Shown here: positions 52,862-61,321 of the stretch, in pieces
Layout: each line of letters begins with the position of its first letter
How positions within the stretch are numbered: position 1 is the stretch's first letter
Source of the DNA: Desertibacillus haloalkaliphilus
Lineage (GTDB): Bacteria; Bacillota; Bacilli; Bacillales; KJ1-10-99
Direction of reading: 5' to 3'
Assembly (NCBI RefSeq): GCF_019039105.1
Contig: NZ_JAHPIV010000014.1
Span: 78,873-142,872 of the forward strand
DNA: 64,000 nucleotides
The notes under the pieces: model-generated
The model's input: only the letters and a program-made list of their open reading frames with translations
Database searches by the model: none
What the model was told of the DNA's origin: nothing
Program-made: the position numbers and the translations under genes

Positions 52862-53335
52862 CTGTATAAGCCCGGATTATTCGCAGGTGTAGCTAAGTTT
52901 ATATTGGTTTACGTTCAAAATAAACATAGTGGTCAAATGTTTCTGCATCTAAATTTTTTATCCTAGCAAAAGTTAGTATGCTCCACCTGTCCTCGGCACT
53001 AAATCTATCACTGTATTCCACAGAGTCAATTCTTAAAACACTTACGATATTATTGGTTCTCCTGTTGAAATATGTTTCATCAACCTCTAATTCTGATATA
53101 CAAGTCAGTTCTATAAATTCAAAAAGCCGATTTTCTGTATCTACAAACCTTGACTCTTTTAAAAAATGAGTACAACTATCATGACTAATATGATATCTTA
53201 TGGAAGCGTTCTCTGATTCTTCATTAGCCATGACTTTATCCTAATTCGAAATCATTTCTAAAAGTCCAATAATTTGACTGATTTATTATCTCCGTCAAGT
53301 CAACATTATCTTCCCCTGCTACATATACTAGGGGG
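52862..53335 (-). pseudogene. decayed copy of the N-terminal module of the 49876 protein
   Basis: Reads AGEDNVDLTEIINQSNYWTF then, after a break, the open frame 52899-53231 (RFVDTENRLFEFIELTCISE...DETYFNRRTNNIVSVLRIDS), and a remnant LATPANNPGL. These match in order the module at residues 38-190 of the intact protein (GEDINITEVIKDSIYWTFE; KFVDSADTHFQYVDPVCTED; STPANNTGL). Stop codons interrupt it and the downstream domains are missing. Confidence 0.7.
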
Positions 53336-53416
53336 TCTCGTTTAAATCAGATGTTTCGAAAATACCAGTGTCAAGATTTTGTATCCGCGAATGGTGACGC
53401 GCTCTCAAATTACCAG

Positions 53417-53762
53417 TTACCACATTAATATCCATAGAACAATTTTATGTACTCTCAAAGTTGTTCCATCAATAGATGAAGAAAAATATGTTTCACCAAC
53501 TTCTAATTCTTCGAAGCAAGTCGGCTCTATGCCTTCAAATAATTTTTGTTCAGTATCAACGACCTCTATACCTTTGTAATATCTCGTACAATATACATTG
53601 TCACCTGACGTCCCACTTAAATCTCTTACTTTATTTCCTGACACCTTATATCCAAGATCCTAATCCTCTTCAAGTGTCCAGTAAATAGAATCTTTTATAA
53701 CTTATGTTAATATCCTCTCCCTCAAAATAAGTAGTTTCTGCCTGCGCAAAATAGCCGTTATC
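53417..53762 (-). pseudogene. second decayed N-terminal module copy
   Basis: DNA at about 53641-53760 is almost identical to 52519-52640 inside the intact gene, including its signal-peptide end and EGEDIN start, but with small deletions. The open part reads MSGNKVRDLSGTSGDN then YYKGIEVVDTEQKLFEGIEP. Three successive copies of this module (two broken, one intact) therefore stand in a row. Confidence 0.7.
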
Positions 53763-53780
53763 CGAAGATCTATATATAAA

Positions 53781-53810
53781 AATTTAATGGGGGCTTTCCC
53801 CCATTAAATT
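53781..53810. terminator. perfect 13-bp hairpin
   Basis: AATTTAATGGGGG-CTTT-CCCCCATTAAATT, with A/T-rich sequence on both sides. Strong, probably bidirectional terminator separating the recombinase remnant from the module copies. Confidence 0.8.
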
Positions 53811-53843
53811 ATAATTTTCGGAAGATATTAATATTGTCTATAT

Positions 53844-54406
53844 TCAATCCACCTCGCGAAAGTGGATGTTTAACCATAGCATCATATCATATAGTTCAGT
53901 TTCGTCTACATGAATATAGTGCTGCAATGTTTTTACGTCAGCATGAACGCTAATCTTTTGTAATGTGAATATATCTACACCGCTTTTTCGGAGAAATGTT
54001 AAGCACGACCTCCTCATAAAATGAAAGTGCAAAATATAGCAAAGCCACGTTTACCATAAACCCCTTTAATCAGGATACCGCCTAACTAGAACTTTGCGTC
54101 TGTTTCACTTAATAGAATAGGTATTCTCTTCGGCAATTTAATTTTTTCAATATTGGTGAGATCAGAACAATTTGATATCCTTACTAATCGAAGATTAATA
54201 GTAAAAGGAGCTAATCTTTTGTTCGAATAGAGGTACGATTTATAACTCCGCACATCATCTTCAGATATCTCCAAAGCTTTTGGTTAAATTGTTCCGAAAT
54301 TGCTAAATAATATTAGATCAGATTCATATGCTTTTACAGTTTTGGCTCGAAGTCCTTTGTCTGTTGATAAATAATAAATAAACGCTTTTATTAATTGATT
54401 ATCCAT
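53844..54406 (-). pseudogene. tyrosine recombinase (integrase) remnant
   Basis: From ATG 54406: MDNQLIKAFIYYLSTDKGLR then AKTVKAYESDLILF, the N-terminal core-binding (SAM-like) domain. After a stop: EISEDDVRSYKSYLYSNKRL. The middle catalytic region is missing. The last piece, RRSCLTFLRKSGVDIFTLQK then ISVHADVKTLQHYIHV, is the C-terminal R...H/Y region including the Tyr nucleophile. It is an inactive XerC/D-type recombinase that may mark the arrival of the surface-protein module. Confidence 0.75.
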
Positions 54407-54432
54407 TTCTTGTCCAGTGATATAACACTGGC

Positions 54433-54477
54433 AGCACCTCCTTTTTATCTCTTGATCATATTAACAAAAAGGAGGCA
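54433..54477 (-). terminator. inverted repeat after the 54490 gene
   Basis: GTGCCTCCTTTTT and AAAAAGGAGGTGC pair around a 19-nt loop, 13 nt after the stop codon of the surface-protein gene. The U-run is inside the stem rather than after it, so its efficiency is uncertain. Confidence 0.5.
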
Positions 54478-54489
54478 CTTACCTATTAT

Positions 54490-57400
54490 TCATTCTTTAT
54501 ATTGTTCAATCGATGGTACAATATTTCGTTCGATTAACCGCTGTCTTATATGTTCTTGAAGTAAATCTTCAAGGTTCACGATGTTAAGTTCGCTTCCCTC
54601 GATAACTACTAGTTGAATGTTTTGTCGCAACATGAGGTTATCAAAACCAACAAAAGGTTCTATATTATCGACACCGACTGTTTCTGTATCTGTCTCAGAT
54701 TGTCGTGGACAACGAGTTTCATCACAAATTTCTTCCCCATACTCATTTATGATCGTTTGCTGTCCATATTCTTCTTCAACTGTGACTTCTATTAGGTATT
54801 GACCTACGATCGGTTCTTCTGTAACAGGGATTTGTATTGATCGTTCATCATCATACTCCGGTAGAGGAATCCAATCGACTTCATCAAATGCACCATCTTT
54901 ATTTGCATTATATTTATATCGCCAACTTATATTTTCAATTTCATCACCATCGATGGAATCGGCATCTACAATCGCAGAAAGGTATGCTTTGTCGCCTGAT
55001 TGCTCTCTAAACACCGGACTATCTGTAAACAGACTAATACTTGGAGGTAGGTCAGGTACTATATTGATCGTTGTTTCCGTCCACTCTGAATGATTACCGA
55101 CTTCATTTGTGACTCTAAGCTCTACTGTATAATCTCCTTCATTGGTAAATAGGCTTTGTATAATCTCCTTCGTTGGTTCAGGATTATAGATTTTGGTTTC
55201 ACCCTCATGATCTATCGGTGTAAAGCGCCATTCATTCAACGAATGATCAACCTCATATCGTCCGGTAGAAGACCCTTCTGATCGATATGCACTAAAGTCA
55301 ATTCTTCGGTATTCTTTTTTTGTTCCTTGATCAATATCAATAACAGCTGTAGGTATATCTGGAATAACATTAAAAGTAATGGAATCAGTTGCTGCTTTCC
55401 CATAGGTTTCTTCAACCGTCAATACAACTGTAAATTCACCAGTTTCATCAAAGTACAGTTCACTAGCTTCACCATCCAATTCACCAGCATACGATTCATA
55501 GACATTACCCTCTTCATCGAAAACAACCCATTTGACTGATTCAAGATCACTATAAGGGTTGTCATTCATATGATATTCACCGAAAATATCAAGACGGTTC
55601 CCCTGCAAGACGTCATCGTGATCGGTCACATGTTGAATCAAGCGATAGTCATCCATCTCACGTATTTCTATTTCAGCTACCGGCTCAGGGTGCAATATCG
55701 TAAATGATTCCGCTGCTGTATCTGTATATTCAATCTCATCTGTCACTTCTAATTCAACCTCAACGAATTCCTCATCATTCCCATTGATATATGTGTATTG
55801 GACATCTATGATCGGCTTATTTTGCTCAACATTGACTCTCCGAGAGCTATTTATATTCCAATCATAATTCGTTATATCTCCATGAGTAGAATAAGACTCG
55901 CTTCCGTCGATGCTAAATTCTTGTCCAATATATACAGGGTCTGGGACATCAATCTTTGCCACAGGCATATCAGGATTGACTTCAACGTTTAAAATAGCTG
56001 TGTCTGTTAGTCCGTGTACATCATCAAACTCATCTGAGTATTCAACCTTTACTGTTGTAGTACCGGGGCGTAGACCTTCAAATTCTCCTTCTCCTACATG
56101 TCTGGCGATGGTTTCATCTTCAATTGTCCATTCAGCATTTCTATCAACCGTCATTTCCCAACTATAATCAGGTGGGGAGTAATATGCAGTATAATCTGCT
56201 GTTTCACCTGATTGAACTGTTATTTCAGGTGGATCAATCCGTAGCGAAGGGAACGAAGGAATGGGTACTTCCCATATGGCAACATCATGATCATACAAAT
56301 CAATATTACTTACACTGGTTCTTGTAATCAGCCCCGCTCTAACATAAGGATCAGATTGCGGTCTGAATGTAAATTCCATGTTAATCGTTGAATCATCCCA
56401 ATCAGGAGTTAAACCATCGTCACTTAACGGTGGATTTAGAAAATCTACAAAATTTGGATGATTGTATGAATCATCATGTAGTTCAGGATATGAATGTTCG
56501 ATATCTTCAAGGGTTGTATCTGAAAAGAACCACATCGGCGCTCGATTCCCTCTTGAATACTCTGAGTTTTCAGCAGTTACCCATAAGTTAATAGTCATTT
56601 CTTCGTCAGCTTCATATTGTTCCTGTGTAATATTAACTGAGTTAGGTAATACTTCTTCCTCAAACCTAATGTCTGCACGGACATAATCCGGTACCTCCTC
56701 TTGAATACTTACGGTGTGAGTATCTGTATCTGTATTTCCATTAGAGTCGGTGATTTCAAGGAGGTACGTACGATTTTGCGGTGTCACTAACCTAGTTGTA
56801 TTCGTTCGAACGAGGTCAGGAGTATCTACCCCGTCATAATAAAAATTCAGTTCCGTTTTATCTCCATTATTGTATCGATACCATTTCCACTCCACAATTT
56901 CACCTGATGACGTTGAATCATTCCCATCTAATTCAAGACGCTGCCCTACTTCTATACTGCTAGGACCTTTTGCAACTGCATTAATTGATCCACTTCCCGT
57001 ACCCGGATCAGGTTCAGATGGCGTTGGAGGTGGTGGATCTTCACCCTCCACATCAACAATACCTGTCGCTGTTATATCTATTCCACGATTTGGATCTTGA
57101 AAGGTTGCACTAACCTCTGTTTGACCTTTTGACATTCCAGTAACGATACCTGTTTGATCTACACTAGCAATAGACGTATTTGCAATATCCCAAGTTGTTT
57201 CTGACCGATTGGTAACTCGACTTCGGTTTGTACTTCCGTCTGGGTAGTGTGTTGTAACATAAGCGTGGAATTGAGTAGCTTCTCCCTTGCCAACACTTTG
57301 GTAATAAGGTTCAAGTTCAATGCTGTAGGTATAATTAATATCACCAGTCCATGTTGCTTCAATTGGAAATTCGAAAAAGAGACCTTCCAAATCGTTACTA

Positions 57401-57906
57401 CAACTATATGGATTACCAATCACGTCACCACCAACATTACCCGTTATCTCTACATCATGGGTTGTTCGATTCAACCCTGATATGTTCGGGTTCATCGCTG
57501 GTTGAATATTACCGGGGTCAGCTGTTACCAACTCAATATTGTCTACATACTGAGCATTAACTCTTGTGTTTTCTCCATTAACATTTCCTCCAAAGCCTGA
57601 TGGAGGAGTAAGAGTTGTCCTAGTAGTAACTCGTTCATTGACAGGATACCCACTACCATCATCGTCGATGGTAGTCGTTCCATAATAATCATCATACGTT
57701 GACCACACTTCACCTGAGGGCGCACGACAAAGATAAAAGCCTGGGTTATTATTTGTCTCTCCTGTAACGGTATATGTAATCATCTGCGTTGAAGCCTGTA
57801 CTTGATTCCCATTTAAGTAAGGGACAAATAAAGACAACAACAAAATACATATCAATAACAGCACTCTCCAATGAGTCTTTATATGCTGCACTCTTTCCAA
57901 TCCCAT
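54490..57906 (-). CDS. giant secreted BIG2/PKD-type protein (copy 1)
   Basis: 1,138 residues. Signal peptide about 13-38 (VLLLICILLLSLFVPYLNG). A unique N-terminal module (to about 215) precedes a BIG2-like domain (SIASVDQTGIVTGMSKGQTE), PKD-like repeats (SSIEVGQRLELDGNDSTSSG; DPVYIGQEFSIDGSESYSTH; PTAVIDIDQGTKKEYRRIDF) and a second BIG2-like unit. The C-terminal 40 residues lack LPXTG. It is paralogous to the gene at 61322 and shares a 254-nt identical stretch with it. A hairpin-plus-U-run ends only 14 nt before its ATG. Confidence 0.82.
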   Translation of the reverse strand: MGLERVQHIKTHWRVLLLICILLLSLFVPYLNGNQVQASTQMITYTVTGETNNNPGFYLCRAPSGEVWSTYDDYYGTTTIDDDGSGYPVNERVTTRTTLTPPSGFGGNVNGENTRVNAQYVDNIELVTADPGNIQPAMNPNISGLNRTTHDVEITGNVGGDVIGNPYSCSNDLEGLFFEFPIEATWTGDINYTYSIELEPYYQSVGKGEATQFHAYVTTHYPDGSTNRSRVTNRSETTWDIANTSIASVDQTGIVTGMSKGQTEVSATFQDPNRGIDITATGIVDVEGEDPPPPTPSEPDPGTGSGSINAVAKGPSSIEVGQRLELDGNDSTSSGEIVEWKWYRYNNGDKTELNFYYDGVDTPDLVRTNTTRLVTPQNRTYLLEITDSNGNTDTDTHTVSIQEEVPDYVRADIRFEEEVLPNSVNITQEQYEADEEMTINLWVTAENSEYSRGNRAPMWFFSDTTLEDIEHSYPELHDDSYNHPNFVDFLNPPLSDDGLTPDWDDSTINMEFTFRPQSDPYVRAGLITRTSVSNIDLYDHDVAIWEVPIPSFPSLRIDPPEITVQSGETADYTAYYSPPDYSWEMTVDRNAEWTIEDETIARHVGEGEFEGLRPGTTTVKVEYSDEFDDVHGLTDTAILNVEVNPDMPVAKIDVPDPVYIGQEFSIDGSESYSTHGDITNYDWNINSSRRVNVEQNKPIIDVQYTYINGNDEEFVEVELEVTDEIEYTDTAAESFTILHPEPVAEIEIREMDDYRLIQHVTDHDDVLQGNRLDIFGEYHMNDNPYSDLESVKWVVFDEEGNVYESYAGELDGEASELYFDETGEFTVVLTVEETYGKAATDSITFNVIPDIPTAVIDIDQGTKKEYRRIDFSAYRSEGSSTGRYEVDHSLNEWRFTPIDHEGETKIYNPEPTKEIIQSLFTNEGDYTVELRVTNEVGNHSEWTETTINIVPDLPPSISLFTDSPVFREQSGDKAYLSAIVDADSIDGDEIENISWRYKYNANKDGAFDEVDWIPLPEYDDERSIQIPVTEEPIVGQYLIEVTVEEEYGQQTIINEYGEEICDETRCPRQSETDTETVGVDNIEPFVGFDNLMLRQNIQLVVIEGSELNIVNLEDLLQEHIRQRLIERNIVPSIEQYKE
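57452..57705. repeat. 254-bp segment identical to 63747-64000
   Basis: As read, no mismatch over 254 nt with 63747-64000 (offset 6,295), at the N-terminal coding part of both paralogous giant genes. Identity falls off sharply leftward of 57452. The match probably continues past the right window edge. Confidence 0.9.
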
Positions 57907-57919
57907 CCCGCCTTTGTCA

Positions 57920-57977
57920 CAAAAAAACGCCCCTAATAAGACACAGGTATTCTACCTATGAAACTTATTAGGGGCGT
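57920..57977 (-). terminator. strong hairpin terminator directly before the 54490-57906 gene
   Basis: ACGCCCCTAATAAG/CTTATTAGGGGCGT (14-bp stem, inner AGGTA/TACCT), then a seven-T run on the minus strand ending 14 nt before the ATG at 57906. It can end the 61322/58171 transcript or act as an attenuator. Its GGGGCGTCCC edge is shared with the hairpin at 19030-19096. Confidence 0.75.
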
Positions 57978-58170
57978 CCCTTTTTATCCGATATTTACTT
58001 ATTAATAGAATAACATAATACGCATACACTCAACAATAGATTATTCGAATATTTATATAGATGGATAACAGGAATGGAAATAGTTAAATTCAAAAGATTA
58101 CACTTCTATAGCATTCATGCAATCCTTACAACTCTTGGAAGTCGATAAACCAAAGAATTTATAATAATCC

Positions 58171-61100
58171 TTAATATTTACGATGATAATCAAACGCCTC
58201 GTAACTGCTGCCAATGATTAAAATATCATCATAATCATACCGCACTTGTCGGTTAATATGTCCATCATCCTGCATCTTTTCATAAATAACTTCAAATTCA
58301 AATTCTACTATTGATCCTGTTTTAAAACGCTCAGAAGGTGTGGTCATCCAATCTTCATAAAATTCTCCTTCAAACACATTGGATTCGTCTCTTCGTTTAA
58401 GTACAATCGGTGAAGCTCTACTCGGCCCATTAGGCTCTGAATAATCATGGCCTATTGATACAGTAGAACCAATCTCCCTTTCACCAACAAAACGTAAAAG
58501 GACTTGTTCGATATTCGCTTCCTCCCAAACAGGATAATCGCTAATCTCGGCTTCAAACAACCATTTTTCACCACTATAAAATTCATTACAAGGGATTCCA
58601 CATCCTCTTTCAATATGGTGCTGCTCCCATCTATCAATATGCTTGATGAATCCAGTTATATCTAAATCAATAACTTCAAGAGTTGATGTTGCCATATCGA
58701 ATTCTTCACCATCTGATACATGTTGAGTAATTCTATAAGTACCAACCTCATCAGCATGGAAATACGCTTTGTGATTTTGAGTTGCCCCTGCGCTGTAATA
58801 ATACGGCTCACCATTAGTAATACCAATTGGATCATGGGTAGTTGTTGATATTTCATCAAAAACGGAACCATCTTTTTCAATCGTATAAGTAATCTCTAAT
58901 GTATCACCATCAGGATCTTCAGGGGCCGCAATTAACTCTACCATTTCACCAACTACATAAGGATTTTCATGTAAAAAACCAGCAACAGGAGGTAAATTAG
59001 GTATTGCATCTGTACTAACAGTTTGTATTTGCGTGTCAAATGCCCCTTGATAATCTTCTACTCTTAACCGAATCTCCCATGTTTTAAACCGATCTAAACT
59101 GGTTGGTTTTTCATTAATCCATTCATATGTTCCTTCTTCTCGATAGCTCCACCATTTCTGTTTAATTCCTCGATCCCCACGACTGTATTCATCTAGATCA
59201 TAGGATAAGTCTATAATGGTAACTTCTCCTGTATCCTCATCGATATAGGGTTCAAAACTCGCCACAGGCTTACGGTGTACATATAAATTTAAGGTAGGAG
59301 TGGGATCACTCCATTTTCTAAATTCGTCAAAATTATCATCATCTATCGGACTATCCTTGGCACGATATAGAACTTCATAGTGACCTACGCTTTGAAATTG
59401 ATTATGCCACCATGTAGTATCATCTTTAATTTGTTCCTTTGAAAAGTTGAAGTCCTCTGGTTCCCTCCATTGATCAGAGTAATCAATCACCTTACTAATC
59501 GATTGTTCATAGGGACTAGATAAGTCAGATTCTGGTGAATGAACAGTTCTAGAAAAATTCTCGAAATAAGAATCATCATGTTTTACTTTAAATTGCTCTT
59601 GATACAAGTGATCATTTTCAATATCCTCATATCTGCTTAAGAAAAGGATCAGCTCATCCACTAATACATAGTTATGATCTTGAGCTAAGTCGACAATCTC
59701 AATAGTAACAGTACCGACATCCGTTTCTCCATTTCCATCATCAGCAACCACTTCTATCGTTTGTATCCCACTTGGAATATCATCATCAATCAAATCAAAA
59801 GGGATCTCGAATGTACGCTCATTTGCTGTATTATGAACCACTGTTGAATTACTTACATGACCAATGTTAGCCGTAATCGTTACACTATCATCATCGGGAT
59901 CAAAAATATTACCAGTCACTTCAAAACTACTGTGACCTTCTACCTTTGAAAATCGTTGGTTTTCATATGGTGATATGATAGTTAACTCAGGGGGTTCATT
60001 TAACCCCTGTCCAACATCTAGTGTTACGCCTTCAAATAGCTCATCTCCTGTATTTCCTATTGGATCATGAGCAGCAATTGTAATTTCAGAATTTGAAAAA
60101 TTACCTGTATTGATATGCACTCCACCATTGTATATGGCGTCATTTGTTCCGACCGTATAAGAGTTACTACCATTAAATTGTATCCTTGTTCCTGGTGGAA
60201 GATAAGTCGTTTCTAAGAAAAGTGTATCGCCATGATGAAAAGCTTCTAACATCTCCATTTGGATATCTGTATCAATGTTTAACGATCGGTTGAAGCTAAA
60301 CGCCCCCCCTGTGGCTGCTCCCGAAGATGAATGGTTTGTATTAGACCCAGGATAGTGATATCCTGTAGCATCCATCTCAAATTCGATCCTAAAATCAAAA
60401 CGACCACTACTTCTTGTCCTTAAATGAATTTGTCCATCGCTTTGAATATGATCTTCTACTTTAACTTTCCCCCTACCTGACGGAGCAGGCACCCAATTTC
60501 CCGAAGAGTCTCGTATATCTATATAAAGATTCATTCGATCACTTGTTGAAGGAGCATTTGCAACCCTATACTTCCAGGTATATTCCCAAGCTGTAGTATT
60601 CGTTGATTGACCATCATGTGAAAAAGTAACTCGCGAATTATTCGCAAGAGTCCTTTCTTCTCCTTCCATCTCACTTAAGGTACTTGTATCTATTCTAGGA
60701 TTAGTTGCTGTTGAACCATTATAAGAAGTGATTGCAGTTGGTGGACTCCAGCTCCGGCTACGAACAGAGTTATAATACAAATAACCGTTGTTCACAAAAT
60801 ACTCATAGTCAAAAGAAATCATTCTTTGATACGTTAGCCTTTGTGTTCTAGAACGACTACCATATTCATGATGGGAATAATCAATGCGATTTCTCACTTC
60901 TCTACCAAATGTACGATTATAATTAAAGTTCCCATAATAGTTTCCACTTGCTTTAACTGTATCTAGAGAATAAAGACTTTCTTCATTGAAAAGATTTGAA
61001 TCTACTTTACTTACCTTACCTAATATGTTTACTTCATCAATAGGATATGATCTTGCATTCCCATAGTGATCACCAACAAGGTAGTCACCATCAATTCTTT

Positions 61101-61320
61101 TGACAACTATATCGTCATTCGTCATCTCCGCAATGACAATATCACCGTCTTTCCAATTCTCACCTTCGATAGTTTGTACGATATCACCATCAATGAGAGC
61201 CGGGGACATAGAGTCACCCGACACCATAAAGAATTGAGATGCTTGCCCAACAGTAGGAAGGATGAAGATAAAAACAGCCAAAAACCAAAACATTACTATT
61301 TTTTTGTATATTGGTACCAT
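58171..61320 (-). CDS. giant secreted protein with N-terminal LexA-like S24 peptidase domain
   Basis: 1,049 residues. Hydrophobic signal or anchor at about 8-27 (IVMFWFLAVFIFILPTVGQA). Residues 31-105 form an S24/S26-type peptidase: MVSGDSMSPALIDGDIV with Ser37, and DIVVKRIDGDYLVGDHYG with Lys74, spaced 37 residues apart as in LexA and UmuD. Ig/PKD-like repeats follow (SPYENQRFSKVEGHSSFEVT; RKPVASFEPYIDEDTGEVTI; LPPVAGFLHENPYVVGEMVE), and an end SSYEAFDYHRKY matching the 49876 protein. The ATG follows the stop of the 61322 gene by one base and overlaps its GGGGGT, so they are coupled. Confidence 0.8.
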   Translation of the reverse strand: MVPIYKKIVMFWFLAVFIFILPTVGQASQFFMVSGDSMSPALIDGDIVQTIEGENWKDGDIVIAEMTNDDIVVKRIDGDYLVGDHYGNARSYPIDEVNILGKVSKVDSNLFNEESLYSLDTVKASGNYYGNFNYNRTFGREVRNRIDYSHHEYGSRSRTQRLTYQRMISFDYEYFVNNGYLYYNSVRSRSWSPPTAITSYNGSTATNPRIDTSTLSEMEGEERTLANNSRVTFSHDGQSTNTTAWEYTWKYRVANAPSTSDRMNLYIDIRDSSGNWVPAPSGRGKVKVEDHIQSDGQIHLRTRSSGRFDFRIEFEMDATGYHYPGSNTNHSSSGAATGGAFSFNRSLNIDTDIQMEMLEAFHHGDTLFLETTYLPPGTRIQFNGSNSYTVGTNDAIYNGGVHINTGNFSNSEITIAAHDPIGNTGDELFEGVTLDVGQGLNEPPELTIISPYENQRFSKVEGHSSFEVTGNIFDPDDDSVTITANIGHVSNSTVVHNTANERTFEIPFDLIDDDIPSGIQTIEVVADDGNGETDVGTVTIEIVDLAQDHNYVLVDELILFLSRYEDIENDHLYQEQFKVKHDDSYFENFSRTVHSPESDLSSPYEQSISKVIDYSDQWREPEDFNFSKEQIKDDTTWWHNQFQSVGHYEVLYRAKDSPIDDDNFDEFRKWSDPTPTLNLYVHRKPVASFEPYIDEDTGEVTIIDLSYDLDEYSRGDRGIKQKWWSYREEGTYEWINEKPTSLDRFKTWEIRLRVEDYQGAFDTQIQTVSTDAIPNLPPVAGFLHENPYVVGEMVELIAAPEDPDGDTLEITYTIEKDGSVFDEISTTTHDPIGITNGEPYYYSAGATQNHKAYFHADEVGTYRITQHVSDGEEFDMATSTLEVIDLDITGFIKHIDRWEQHHIERGCGIPCNEFYSGEKWLFEAEISDYPVWEEANIEQVLLRFVGEREIGSTVSIGHDYSEPNGPSRASPIVLKRRDESNVFEGEFYEDWMTTPSERFKTGSIVEFEFEVIYEKMQDDGHINRQVRYDYDDILIIGSSYEAFDYHRKY

Positions 61321-61321
61321 C

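Noticed and set aside
56870..57560. Several rightward frames within the giant surface-protein genes
   Set aside because: They are antisense shadows of long, well-supported leftward genes with signal peptides and recognisable domains.
49876..61320. Sortase-anchored surface proteins
   Set aside because: No LPXTG-type C-terminus in any of the giant proteins; all end without a hydrophobic tail.
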